This document shows positions 7,998-15,959 of a DNA stretch of 31,371 nucleotides, in pieces; position 1 is the stretch's first letter; each line of letters opens with the position of its first letter. Under the pieces are notes generated by a model that searched no databases, was not told the origin of the DNA, and was given only the letters and a program-made list of their open reading frames with translations. Both the position numbers and the translations under genes were made by a program. Origin of the DNA: Pseudomonadota bacterium (GTDB lineage: Bacteria; Pseudomonadota; Alphaproteobacteria; Acetobacterales; Acetobacteraceae); the NCBI GenBank assembly GCA_021828605.1, contig JAJZEG010000046.1, positions 1-31,371 of the forward strand, given 5' to 3'.

Positions 7998-9743
7998 CTA
8001 AGCCCCACCTGCCGCCCCACCTGCCGCCCCACCTGCCGCCCGGTCTCGCTGCAATGCGGCGTCGATTTTCGCGCGCGCTGTGGGGTTGGGATGCAGACCC
8101 AGGGCCCGCGCCCATTGGTAGCGTGCGGCCAAATGCTGCCCCGCCGCATCGAAAATAGCGGCCAGATGCATGTTTACTTCCACATCATCCGGCGCATGTT
8201 CCACCGCGCCGATCTGCACCTGTAGCGCCTTCGCGATTTGTCCGCGCCGGTACAATGTATAACCCAAACTATCGATAATCGCGCCTTCATTCGGATCGAC
8301 CTGCAACGCCTGCTCGATCAGCTTTTGCGCCGCACCCAAATGCTTGCCGCGCCGCGCCTCCGAATAGCCCAGATAATTCAACACGAAAGGCTGATCTGGC
8401 ACCAACGATAAGGCTGCTTTCAGATCGCGCTGGGCCGCAGGCCAATTCCCGGCTTTATCCTCGGCAATCGCCCGGCCATAATATAACGTCCAGGCCGATG
8501 CGGGAGGTGCTACACCCAGCCGCCGCAACGCGGCACTATAATCGCGGATCGCCGCCGGATAATGCTTGCCATCGCGCTCGATATCACCTGCCATCGCCAA
8601 GGGCGCCGCGCTGGTGGGCACCGCCTTGGCCAGGGCCAGCAATACCGCCACCATTTGCGCCCCGTGCCCTTGATTGCCGGCAATTTGCGCCCGCTGCATC
8701 GCCGCCAGCGGATAGAGCGGGTCGCTTGGCGTCACCGCTTCAAGAATAGACTGGGCCTGCGCCGGATGCCGCGTCACCAGCGCGATATGCGCCCGCAACA
8801 GCCGCGCCGTTGCGAAATTCGGGCGCAAATGCAGGGCCGCATCCAATAAAATTTGTTGCAATACAATTTGTTGCGGCTGATTGAGCGCCGCCGCCAACGC
8901 CAAATAGGCCGCCGCCGCGCCATCGCGCGCCGTGCGCACCGGGGGGCGCCGCACGGTTTTGATCAATCCGGGCAAAGCGATGCGCAGTTGCGGATGGGCT
9001 GCCAAAAGCTGCCCCAGCAGCGCATCGGCCCGACCGCGATTGCCCTGCCGCGCCTGCCAGCTCGCCATCGCCTGCGCCATCAATAAATCGGGCGCACCGC
9101 CCTCGGCGAGTGCCTGGGTATAAAACCGCCCTGCCTCCGCTTCGCGTTGCCCAAAATCAGCCATCAGCCCGGCATGCAGGGCATAAATCGGTGCGAAGGG
9201 CACCCCGGCGCTCAACGGCTTTAGCCGCTCAATTGCTTGTTGCACATGCCCAGCATCCGCATCCGCCCACGCCACCAATAACGGTCGCAACAGCCCAAAT
9301 GGCCCGGTTTTCGGCAGTTGTTTATAATGCAAGGCGGCCTGATCGCCGTGACCCTCAATCAGGGCTTGATCGCCCAGCACCATTGCGGTCAACGCCCCGC
9401 CCTGCAACGCCCCGCCCTGTAGGGATTGCGCCAAGGCCAGCCGGGTTGGGCTTTGCGCCACCAACGCTGCCGCGAAGGCCCGCGCCCGCAGCGACTGATT
9501 ATTCGGATCGCGTTTCAATGCGCGGGCAAAATAGCGCGCGGCCCCCTGCACATCACCGCTACCGCCGGCATAATTCGCCGCGAGCAAATCCCCCACCAGC
9601 GCCCCGCGCGCATTCACCGCGCTCGCATTATTCTCGGCCGCGATTTGGCGCGGCGTGCCCGCAGCACAAGCGACCAATATCAGGCTCGCCAGCGGCATTA
9701 GCCGCAGCCACGGGTGAATGCTGCGCACATATCTCGGTTTCAT
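7998..9743 (-). CDS. TPR-repeat lipoprotein
   Basis: A 581-residue protein with an N-terminal type II signal sequence: positively charged start, hydrophobic stretch, and a lipobox LVAC with the acylated Cys at residue 26. It should therefore be exported and membrane-anchored. The rest is made of repeated ~34-residue helix pairs of tetratricopeptide type, clearest in the C-terminal third where YLGYSEARRGKHLGAAQKLI and the following repeat resemble the TPR consensus. Such proteins act as scaffolds; no enzymatic motif was seen. The ATG at 9743 is preferred over the GTG two codons upstream because AAGG lies 5 nt before it. The C-terminus ends in (AAGG)-type repeats coded by a 12-bp tandem repeat. 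ispE follows directly. The partner of the scaffold is unknown. Confidence 0.8.
   Translation of the reverse strand: MKPRYVRSIHPWLRLMPLASLILVACAAGTPRQIAAENNASAVNARGALVGDLLAANYAGGSGDVQGAARYFARALKRDPNNQSLRARAFAAALVAQSPTRLALAQSLQGGALQGGALTAMVLGDQALIEGHGDQAALHYKQLPKTGPFGLLRPLLVAWADADAGHVQQAIERLKPLSAGVPFAPIYALHAGLMADFGQREAEAGRFYTQALAEGGAPDLLMAQAMASWQARQGNRGRADALLGQLLAAHPQLRIALPGLIKTVRRPPVRTARDGAAAAYLALAAALNQPQQIVLQQILLDAALHLRPNFATARLLRAHIALVTRHPAQAQSILEAVTPSDPLYPLAAMQRAQIAGNQGHGAQMVAVLLALAKAVPTSAAPLAMAGDIERDGKHYPAAIRDYSAALRRLGVAPPASAWTLYYGRAIAEDKAGNWPAAQRDLKAALSLVPDQPFVLNYLGYSEARRGKHLGAAQKLIEQALQVDPNEGAIIDSLGYTLYRRGQIAKALQVQIGAVEHAPDDVEVNMHLAAIFDAAGQHLAARYQWARALGLHPNPTARAKIDAALQRDRAAGGAAGGAAGGA
8003..8041 (-). 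repeat. 12-bp tandem repeat, 3.25 copies
   Basis: CCCCACCTGCCG is repeated without change at 8003-8014, 8015-8026 and 8027-8038, with a partial fourth unit. On the minus strand it codes the Gly/Ala tail of the TPR lipoprotein. Because the unit is a multiple of three, copy-number slippage would change tail length without shifting the frame. Confidence 0.85.
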
Positions 9744-9809
9744 CCCCACCTTATACAGCCGATGCGCCGCCTGCCAAACCGGCTTTTGGGGAACCCTCGC
9801 CGCCGACGC

Positions 9810-9838
9810 TTGTTGAAAACCCTGTCCGCGTCTATCCT
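9810..9838 (+). promoter_or_regulatory. Candidate apaG promoter giving a leaderless mRNA
   Basis: TTGTTG (9810-9815) and TATCCT (9833-9838) are spaced by 17 bp, close to a sigma-70 promoter. The apaG ATG at 9848 starts only 9 bp after the -10 box and has no ribosome binding site, so transcription would begin at or beside the start codon. This is inferred from spacing only. Confidence 0.35.
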
Positions 9839-9847
9839 GTTCTGGTC

Positions 9848-10288
9848 ATGACCGATCATCAACAATCCCAACGCCCAACCGACCGTTCAACCGGCTATGT
9901 CGCTGAAACCGCTGGGATCCGCGTTGCGGTGCGCGCGTTTTTCCTGGCCGATCAATCGCGCCCGGATGAGCAGCATTTTCTGTGGGCCTATCGGGTGCGC
10001 ATCGAAAATCATAATGTCAGCACCGTCCAATTAATGGCGCGCACCTGGCGGATCACCGACGCACGCGGCGCTGTGCAAACCGTGCAGGGTGATGGGGTGA
10101 TTGGCGAACAACCCGTGCTCGATCCGGGAGATTCGTTCGACTATACCTCCGGCACCCCCCTCAAAACCCCCTCAGGTTTTATGAGCGGGACGTTTCACAT
10201 GATTGTGGTTGATAGCGGCGAGAAATTTGACGCCGCCATTCCCACCTTCAGCCTCGATAGCCCGTTCGACCTGCATCAACTGCACTGA
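9848..10288 (+). CDS. apaG: ApaG-family protein (DUF525)
   Basis: A 146-residue protein covering the full ApaG domain, which forms a fibronectin-III-like beta sandwich. Family features are the HFLWAYRVRIENHN strand, VQLMARTWRITDARG, VQGDGVIGEQPVLDPGDSF and the conserved C-terminal GSGTF-like segment MSGTFHMIV. ApaG was named from the Salmonella/E. coli apa operon (corD/apaG, linked to cobalt and magnesium tolerance); its biochemical role is still unclear. The ATG at 9848 is chosen because the family starts about here; the open frame continues far upstream only because it lies antisense to the TPR gene. The gene is divergent from the TPR lipoprotein gene and precedes folE. Confidence 0.9.
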   Translation: MTDHQQSQRPTDRSTGYVAETAGIRVAVRAFFLADQSRPDEQHFLWAYRVRIENHNVSTVQLMARTWRITDARGAVQTVQGDGVIGEQPVLDPGDSFDYTSGTPLKTPSGFMSGTFHMIVVDSGEKFDAAIPTFSLDSPFDLHQLH

Positions 10289-10429
10289 CCACGTGCCCCG
10301 TATGCGGTTTGACCGATGAGAAAAGCGGGTTGCGGGTTATTCAACGCCAACCATATCCGTATTGAGGCCGGGATAACCGACACTAACCAGCCATGACCGC
10401 CGCGCTACGGATAGCCAGGGAGACATTTG

Positions 10430-11065
10430 GTGAATATCGAGACGTCAAAACGCAAGCTAACACGCCAGAAACAACCCAACCAGCCGAGCCGCGCCGAGGC
10501 CGAAGCGGCGGTCCGCACTTTGATCCGCTGGGCGGGCGATGATCCCGAGCGTGAAGGCCTGCTCGATACACCCTCACGCGTCGCGCGCTCCTATGAGCAG
10601 TTTTTCTGCGGCTACGAGGAAGATCCGGTTGCTATTTTGTCGCGCACCTTCGAGGAAATCGAAGGCTATGATGAAATCGTGCTGTTGCGCGACATTCGGC
10701 TGGAAAGCCATTGCGAGCATCACATGGTGCCGATCATTGGCGTCGCCCATGTCGCCTATTTACCGGCCAAGCGCGTGGTCGGCATTAGCAAATTGGCGCG
10801 CGTGGTCGATGCCTATGCCAAGCGGCTGCAAATTCAGGAAAAACTCACCGCACAAATCGCCAACACCATTAATGAGGTGCTGCAACCGCGCGGCGTGGCC
10901 GTGGTGATTGAAGCCGCTCACGAATGCATGTCGACCCGGGGCGTGCATAAAACCGGTGTGTCGATGGTCACCAGCCGGATGCTCGGTGTGTTTCGCGATG
11001 ATCCCTCAACCCGGCGCGAATTGCTCGCGATGATGGCGAATCGGCGGATTAATACCGAGGGATAA
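10430..11065 (+). CDS. folE: GTP cyclohydrolase I
   Basis: FolE opens the GTP ring to give 7,8-dihydroneopterin triphosphate, the entry step of folate (and pterin/queuosine) synthesis, and works as a homodecamer. The 211-residue protein has the usual length. The zinc ligands are all present: C95 and H98 in SHCEHHM, and C166 in HECMSTRG, which is followed by the GVHKTG active-site motif. A GTG start at 10430 is chosen because GGGAG (10418-10422) lies 7 nt before it; an overlapping TTG at 10427 is the alternative. The 141-bp gap after apaG holds no gene; it includes a GGTTAT...ATAACC inverted repeat of uncertain meaning. Confidence 0.96.
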   Translation: MNIETSKRKLTRQKQPNQPSRAEAEAAVRTLIRWAGDDPEREGLLDTPSRVARSYEQFFCGYEEDPVAILSRTFEEIEGYDEIVLLRDIRLESHCEHHMVPIIGVAHVAYLPAKRVVGISKLARVVDAYAKRLQIQEKLTAQIANTINEVLQPRGVAVVIEAAHECMSTRGVHKTGVSMVTSRMLGVFRDDPSTRRELLAMMANRRINTEG

Positions 11066-11089
11066 GCAGGCCACTAAAACATGAATTTG

Positions 11090-12430
11090 CTAAAGCGTGA
11101 TCGCGCGGTCCAGGCGTGCGCCCGCCCGCTTGGCCCCGATCAAGGGCAGCAGGGCCGCAAGTTCGGGCCCGTGACTGTCGCCGGTTAGCGCCAGGCGGAG
11201 CGGCATGAGCAGTGATTTACCGCGCGCGCCGCTGGCCGCCGTGACGGACTGGGTCCAGGATTTCCAGGTGGTTTGATCCCACGGCTCCGGCGGCAAAGTC
11301 GCGCGCGCCGCCCGCAAAATCGCCTGCGCTTCGGGCAATTCGGGCGCATCGATGCTGGCTTGCACCACCGTCCACCAGTGCCGCGCCTCGGACAGCAAAT
11401 CCAAACTCCCGCGCACAGCCAGCCAGAACGCGGCGTCCGCCCCCTCGGGCAACCGATCCGCGACCTGCGCGTAATCGAGCTGGTGCAAATATTTGCGGTT
11501 CAGACTGAGGAGTTGTTTGGGGTCAAAGCGCGGCCCGCCACGGGAAAAATCCGCTAAATCGAACATCGCTGCTAATTCGGTCAGGGTTAGCGGCTCAGGA
11601 TCCCGGCGCGACCCCAGCCGTGCCAAATAGCCGGCCAACGCCCCCGGCTCGATCCCATCGCGCCGCAATGTGCGCAGGGAAACGCTCGCCGCGCGCTTGG
11701 CTAATTTATCGCCCTGCACATCCGCCATCAGCGGCAAATGCGCAAAATCCGGCACCCGTGCTCGCGGCGCCAGCGCGCGCAACAAATCGATCTGGATCGC
11801 GGTATGGGTCAGATGTTCTTCGCCGCGAATGACCCGGGTTATCGCCAAATCAACATCATCAATCACCGAGGCGAATAGAGGCAGGGTTGTGCCGTCAGCG
11901 CGGATCAATACCGGATCGGACAGGCTGCCGAGCTTGATCTCGCGCCGCCCGAGCACCCTGTCATCCCAGCCGATGGACGCATCTGACAGGCGAAACCGGA
12001 AATAAGGCTGCTTGCCATTCGCCTCGGCGGCGGCCCGCTGGGCTGGGGTCAAGGACAGCATCGCGCGATCATAAATCGGCGGCAATTTGCGCTTGAGCCG
12101 CATCAGCCGCTTTGATTCCAGCTCCTCCTCGGTCTCGAAACACGGATAGAGTCGGCCCGACGCCTCCAGCTGCGCGGCCACCTGCCGATAACGCTCCAGC
12201 CGGTCGGACTGGCGGATTTTTTCGTCCCAATCGATGCCCAGCCACTGCAAATCCTGCTCGATTGCCGCCTCATAATCCGGGCGGGCGCGTTCGGTATCGG
12301 CATCATCGATGCGCAGCAAAAACCGGCCGCCGCTTTCGGCGCGCGCGGCGAGAAAATTGACCAGGGCCTGACGGGCGTGGCCTGCGTGCAAATAGCCGGT
12401 GGGGGACGGCGCGAAACGGACTTTAATCAT
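11090..12430 (-). CDS. gltX: Glutamate-tRNA ligase
   Basis: A 446-residue class I aminoacyl-tRNA synthetase that charges tRNA-Glu. The N-terminal APSPTGYLHAGHAR segment (residues 7-20) holds the HIGH motif in the form HAGH, and DKLAKR (241-246) is the KMSKS-type loop. RIDDADTERARPDY and the VIRGEEHLTHT segment are typical of the glutamate branch. The CxC-type zinc-finger cysteines found in some bacterial enzymes are absent (only YPCFETEEELE is seen), as in many alphaproteobacterial copies. The ATG at 12430 sits right before the first conserved strand; the longer open frame upstream is not family sequence. Many alphaproteobacteria carry two gltX genes, so a second copy elsewhere is possible. 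It is divergent from the exporter gene and convergent with folE. Confidence 0.94.
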   Translation of the reverse strand: MIKVRFAPSPTGYLHAGHARQALVNFLAARAESGGRFLLRIDDADTERARPDYEAAIEQDLQWLGIDWDEKIRQSDRLERYRQVAAQLEASGRLYPCFETEEELESKRLMRLKRKLPPIYDRAMLSLTPAQRAAAEANGKQPYFRFRLSDASIGWDDRVLGRREIKLGSLSDPVLIRADGTTLPLFASVIDDVDLAITRVIRGEEHLTHTAIQIDLLRALAPRARVPDFAHLPLMADVQGDKLAKRAASVSLRTLRRDGIEPGALAGYLARLGSRRDPEPLTLTELAAMFDLADFSRGGPRFDPKQLLSLNRKYLHQLDYAQVADRLPEGADAAFWLAVRGSLDLLSEARHWWTVVQASIDAPELPEAQAILRAARATLPPEPWDQTTWKSWTQSVTAASGARGKSLLMPLRLALTGDSHGPELAALLPLIGAKRAGARLDRAITL

Positions 12431-12537
12431 GGGCTCTGTGCTAGCATGGCTTGCTTGCGCCGGACGAGTGGTGCATGGCCGGAAAATACGTCCTATATCC
12501 TGTCGCGCAGCATGAACGAAACGTGATCGGAGCGAAT

Positions 12538-13752
12538 GTGAGCAGCGTTCTTGAAGCGGCCCCGCCCGCCGCCATCCCGGGACCATCCCCGACCCCTGCC
12601 CGCACCATCATGCCGGTCCTGCTCGGTATCAGCCTGTGTCACATGCTCAACGACATGATGCAGGTGCTGCTCCCGGCGATCTACCCGTTGCTGAAAGGCG
12701 GGTTTCATCTCGATTTCGCGCAAATCGGCCTGATCACCTTGGTCTATCAAGTGACCGGCTCGCTGCTGCAACCGCTGATCGGCCTTTATACCGATGCCAA
12801 GCCGGTGCCGTTCTCGCTGCCGGTCGGCATGACCATCACCATGACCGGGATTATTGGCCTCGCTCTCGCGACCAGCTATCTCGAACTTTTGTTCGGTGCG
12901 GCTTTGCTTGGGGTCGGCTCAGCGATTTTTCATCCCGAATCCTCGCGTATCGCCCGCGCCGCTGCCGGCAGCCGCTTTGGTTTCGCGCAATCGATTTTCC
13001 AGGTCGGCGGTAATTTCGGCCAGTCGCTCGGCCCGCTGCTCGCGGCGTTTTTTATTCTGCCGCGCGGCCGGGAAAGCATGGCCTGGTTCGCCATTGCCGC
13101 CTTGGTGGGGATTTCGATTCTCTCGGCCTTGAGCGTTTGGTCGCGCCGCCATGGCCGGGCTAAGCCGCGCGCGCGCGTGGTGGTCGATACCGGCCTATCG
13201 CCCGCCGCCGTGCGGCTGACCATTATTCTGCTGATTACCTTGATGGTTTCGAAATTCGTCTATTTGGCCAGCTTCAATTCCTATTATATTTTCTATTTGA
13301 TCCACCGGTTTCATCTCTCGATCCGCGCAGCGCAAATCGATTTGTTTATTTTTCTGGGCGCGGCTGCCGTTGGCACGCTGATCGGCGGGCCGATCGGTGA
13401 TCGGATCGGGCGCCGGGCGGTGATCAGGGTTTCGATCCTGGGGGTGCTGCCCTTTACCTTGGCGCTGCCTTATGTCGGGCTCACCGCGACCATTTTGCTG
13501 AGCGTGATGATTGGCCTGATTCTGTCCTCGGCTTTTTCCGCGATTTTGGTTTATGCTACTGAATTGCTGCCGGGGCGGATTGGCGCGGTGTCGGGCCTGT
13601 TTTTCGGCCTCGCTTTCGGCATCGCCGGAATTGGTGCCGCCGGTTTGGGGGTGATGGCGGACATGACCAGTATTACCGCTGTGTATCAGCTTTGCGCGTT
13701 CCTGCCGCTGCTCGGCATCGCTGCTCTGTTCCTGCCGGAGCTTCGAGCCTGA
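12538..13752 (+). CDS. fsr: Fosmidomycin-resistance-type MFS exporter
   Basis: A 404-residue, 12-helix major facilitator close to E. coli Fsr (406 residues), a proton-driven inner-membrane exporter that confers fosmidomycin resistance. Highly similar stretches include the start of helix 1 (LLGISLCHMLNDMMQVLLPA), IGLITLVYQVTGSLLQPLIG, and the long conserved block FHPESSRIARAA plus FAQSIFQVGGNFGQSLGPLL in helices 4-5. The loop GDRIGRRAVIR between later helices is the MFS signature. The GTG at 12538 is chosen because GGAG lies 5 nt before it and the length then matches Fsr; an ATG at 12475 would add 21 residues. Natural substrate is unknown. It is divergent from gltX and tail to tail with the Nramp gene. 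Confidence 0.88.
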   Translation: MSSVLEAAPPAAIPGPSPTPARTIMPVLLGISLCHMLNDMMQVLLPAIYPLLKGGFHLDFAQIGLITLVYQVTGSLLQPLIGLYTDAKPVPFSLPVGMTITMTGIIGLALATSYLELLFGAALLGVGSAIFHPESSRIARAAAGSRFGFAQSIFQVGGNFGQSLGPLLAAFFILPRGRESMAWFAIAALVGISILSALSVWSRRHGRAKPRARVVVDTGLSPAAVRLTIILLITLMVSKFVYLASFNSYYIFYLIHRFHLSIRAAQIDLFIFLGAAAVGTLIGGPIGDRIGRRAVIRVSILGVLPFTLALPYVGLTATILLSVMIGLILSSAFSAILVYATELLPGRIGAVSGLFFGLAFGIAGIGAAGLGVMADMTSITAVYQLCAFLPLLGIAALFLPELRA

Positions 13753-13822
13753 TCGTTTGGAATTGACGCGCGATGCGCGCGGCAATGCAAACGTGAATCA
13801 GCCTCGCACTATAAGCCTAACG

Positions 13823-15157
13823 TTAGTTGAACCAGCCGGGATGCAGCACCGAGACGCCAAACATCAACCCGCTGGCGACGAGAAACACCGTTACCCCAAT
13901 GCCCGCAATATTGCCGAGCACACCGTTGCGCGCAGGGCCCATCAAATCGCGATCATTCACCATGAGTAGCAAAAACAGCAAAGCGGGCGGCATTGCCAAG
14001 GTGGCCACCACGTTCACCAAAATGACGATTTCTTCGAGCGGCGCGCCGGGGATTAAGGTTAATGCGCCGGCCGATGCCGCCGAGCCGATCAGCACCGCAT
14101 AAAACAGCCACCCATCACGCAGCCGGTTATTCAAACTATGGGTATGGCCGATCACCTCGCCAAAGGCATAGGCCGAGGCGGTGGCAATGGTCATCGCCGC
14201 GACCAGCCCCGCCTCAAAAATCCCGATCGCGAACAAGGCCGCGCCCCAATGCCCGACATAAGGGATCAGCGCCTGGGCGAATTGTGCCGCCTGGAAATTA
14301 CCCGCACTGATGCCGTGGGCGGATAAAGGGGCGGTCGCGATGATCGCGGCAATCGCGAAGGCTGCGGCTAACACCGAGCCGATCAAAATATCCAGGCGCA
14401 CATGGCGGACATCATGCAAAGTGAGACCCTTGTCGGTCACCGCACCTTGCTGGAAAAACAGCATCCAGGGCGTCACCGTGGCGCCGATATCGGCGATCAT
14501 CAGCATGATCGATGAGGGTTTGAACCCGCCCGGCAGCGGCGACCAGGTGAGCAGCGCATGGGCGATTGCGGGCCCGTTGGGATGGGCCAACAGCGCCACC
14601 GGCACAAACAACGCATTGCCCAAAGCGAGGCCCAGAATAATGCGCTCCCAGCGCCGATAGCGCGCGGTGGAAATGGCGAACCCCATCACCCCCAGCGCAC
14701 CGGCGACGGCGATCCAGGCTGGCACGCCGAAAAACCCCAATCCGGCGCGGATGCCGATAAATTCGGTGACCAAAGTGAGAAAATTCCCGGCGAGCAGATC
14801 GAGCATGGCAAAGCCGCCCCAGAACCGACCGAACCGGGCAAAAATCAATTCGGCGTGACCCTGGCCGGTCGCCAAGCCGACCCTGGCGGCCATTTCCTGC
14901 ACCACCCAGGCCACGGCAAAGGTCATCACCACAAAAGGCAGGAAAAACCCGATGCCAAACTGCGCGCCGGTTGCCGCGTAGGATAACATGCTCGGCGCAT
15001 CATTTTCGCCGAGAAACACCAGCACGCCCGGCCCGAGCACCAGCATCAGCACCCGCCAGCCGATCCCGCCCATGGATCGCCGCTGCTCAATCTGGCGCCG
15101 ATCATGCGCCCGCTGGAAATCCTCGGGCGCCGGACCAGCCTGCTCCGGGGGCGTCAT
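13823..15157 (-). CDS. Noncanonical Nramp-family (MntH-like) metal ion transporter
   Basis: A 444-residue inner-membrane protein with about 11 hydrophobic helices, full length for the Nramp/SLC11 family of proton-coupled divalent-metal importers. The helix-1 region aligns with the family (LGPGVLVFLGENDAPSM, residues 41-57), but the usual DPGN metal motif reads DAPS (53-56): the Asp is kept, the Asn is Ser. In helix 6 the usual MPHN reads TPWM (229-232), so the metal-binding Met is Thr. It therefore belongs to a divergent Nramp branch whose ion choice may differ from Mn/Fe; Mg-transporting Nramp relatives are known to have altered site residues. Its ATG overlaps the stop of the 59-residue gene upstream (ATGA), and both lie behind an MntR-type operator with mntR divergent. 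Family call is firm, substrate is not. Confidence 0.85.
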   Translation of the reverse strand: MTPPEQAGPAPEDFQRAHDRRQIEQRRSMGGIGWRVLMLVLGPGVLVFLGENDAPSMLSYAATGAQFGIGFFLPFVVMTFAVAWVVQEMAARVGLATGQGHAELIFARFGRFWGGFAMLDLLAGNFLTLVTEFIGIRAGLGFFGVPAWIAVAGALGVMGFAISTARYRRWERIILGLALGNALFVPVALLAHPNGPAIAHALLTWSPLPGGFKPSSIMLMIADIGATVTPWMLFFQQGAVTDKGLTLHDVRHVRLDILIGSVLAAAFAIAAIIATAPLSAHGISAGNFQAAQFAQALIPYVGHWGAALFAIGIFEAGLVAAMTIATASAYAFGEVIGHTHSLNNRLRDGWLFYAVLIGSAASAGALTLIPGAPLEEIVILVNVVATLAMPPALLFLLLMVNDRDLMGPARNGVLGNIAGIGVTVFLVASGLMFGVSVLHPGWFN

Positions 15158-15333
15158 CCCGCCGCTCGCCGCAACACCATCACCACCAGAGCCAGCATCA
15201 CCAGCACATAGAGCCGCAACGCCCAGAGCAGGGCGCGCAAGCCCCAGGACAAGTCACGCGCCGGCCAGACCGCCTGGCGCCGTTGCGCGTAAAACGCGGC
15301 ACCCTGCTCAGCCATCGTTGGATTGATGTCCAT
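15154..15333 (-). CDS. Small single-span membrane protein coupled to the Nramp gene
   Basis: A 59-residue ORF with a soluble N-terminal half and one hydrophobic segment near residues 30-54 (around LRLYVLVMLALVVMVL), followed by two Arg that suggest a cytoplasmic end. Its TGA overlaps the ATG of the Nramp gene, so translation should be coupled. The ATG at 15333 is chosen because it lies right after the -10 box of the candidate promoter; the frame is open further upstream, but that part covers the promoter and operator. A second in-frame ATG at 15315 is possible. It is not recognised. MntS (a small protein involved in Mn handling in E. coli) is a functional analogy only; no similarity is claimed. 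Likely roles are a transporter subunit or modulator, by position only. Confidence 0.6.
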   Translation of the reverse strand: MDINPTMAEQGAAFYAQRRQAVWPARDLSWGLRALLWALRLYVLVMLALVVMVLRRAAG

Positions 15334-15338
15334 GCTGC

Positions 15339-15362
15339 AAAATAAAGCCTTGGCTTCATTTT
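15339..15362. promoter_or_regulatory. MntR-type operator (24-bp palindrome)
   Basis: AAAATAAAGCC and GGCTTCATTTT flank a central TT; 10 of 11 arm positions are complementary. The layout (A/T outer arms, GCC..GGC core) closely resembles the MntR boxes of enterobacterial mntH genes. It lies between mntR (plus) and the small protein/Nramp pair (minus), covering the minus-strand -10 box and spacer, where a bound Mn-MntR would block RNA polymerase. Confidence 0.75.
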
Positions 15363-15368
15363 GGTCAA
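15339..15368 (-). promoter_or_regulatory. Promoter of the small-protein/Nramp operon
   Basis: On the minus strand TTGACC (15368-15363) is followed after 17 bp by TTATTT (15345-15340), or after 18 bp by TATTTT (15344-15339). The start site would fall within a few bases of the ATG at 15333, predicting a leaderless or near-leaderless mRNA, in line with the absence of a ribosome binding site. The MntR-type palindrome occupies the spacer and -10 box. Confidence 0.6.
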
Positions 15369-15440
15369 GGCTCCCGTCCTGGTTTGTTGGCGTTGCCGGA
15401 TTTTGGGTGTAATCGAAATCATCGCACGGGAGCATTCGAC

Positions 15441-15899
15441 ATGGTGGCTGCAACAAATCGCGCTGAGCCGAGCTTGCCGCCACCCCCCACCCAAGCCAGG
15501 CGTTTCAGCAAGGCGCGCGAGGCCCAGGCGGTTGCTTTGCTCGAAGATTATGTCGAGTTGATCGCGGATCTCCTGGCGGTCCATGGCGAAGCCCGCCCGA
15601 TTGATATTGCCCGGCGTCTTGGTGTCTCGCACCCGACGGCGGTGAAAAGCATCAACCGGTTAAAGCGTGAGGGGCTCGCCACCGCCCAGCCTTATCGCGG
15701 CGTGTTTCTTACCGAAGCGGGACAGGCGCTGGCAGAGCGCGCCCGGGCGCGACACCGTCTGGTGGTGCAGTTGCTCGAAGCGGTCGGCGTGCCGCGCGAA
15801 ACCGCCGAGGCCGACGCCGAAGGCATTGAACATCACGTCTCGGACGTCGCCTTGCGCGCCTTCGCTCAGTTTTTGCGCACGCAACGGGCTGGGGCTTGA
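15441..15899 (+). CDS. mntR: Manganese-responsive transcriptional regulator MntR
   Basis: A 152-residue DtxR-family repressor very like E. coli MntR (155 residues). The N-terminal winged helix has LEDYVELIADLLAVHGEAR and ARRLGVSHPTAVKSINRLK as the recognition helix region; the C-terminal helices dimerise. The metal ligands known from Bacillus MntR (D8, E11, H77, E99, E102, H103) correspond here to D36, E39, H105, E127, E130 and H131 with identical spacing. No SH3-like third domain is present, as in other MntR proteins. The ATG at 15441 has GGGAG 8 nt upstream. With Mn bound it should repress the divergent small-protein/Nramp genes through the palindrome at 15339-15362, and perhaps its own gene. 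A strong hairpin lies about 60 bp after the stop. Confidence 0.93.
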   Translation: MVAATNRAEPSLPPPPTQARRFSKAREAQAVALLEDYVELIADLLAVHGEARPIDIARRLGVSHPTAVKSINRLKREGLATAQPYRGVFLTEAGQALAERARARHRLVVQLLEAVGVPRETAEADAEGIEHHVSDVALRAFAQFLRTQRAGA

Positions 15900-15959
15900 T
15901 CAACGTAGGGTTGGGGGCGTCAGCGATCTAGCAACCGGCGGCGCCGCGCCGCGAATTCC

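Noticed and set aside
9110..9847. Long N-terminal extension of the apaG frame
   Set aside because: It is antisense to the TPR lipoprotein gene, rich in Pro/Arg/Ala, and not part of the ApaG family.
15334..15483. Upstream extension of the small membrane protein frame
   Set aside because: It would run through the promoter and MntR-type operator and has no membrane-protein or family character.
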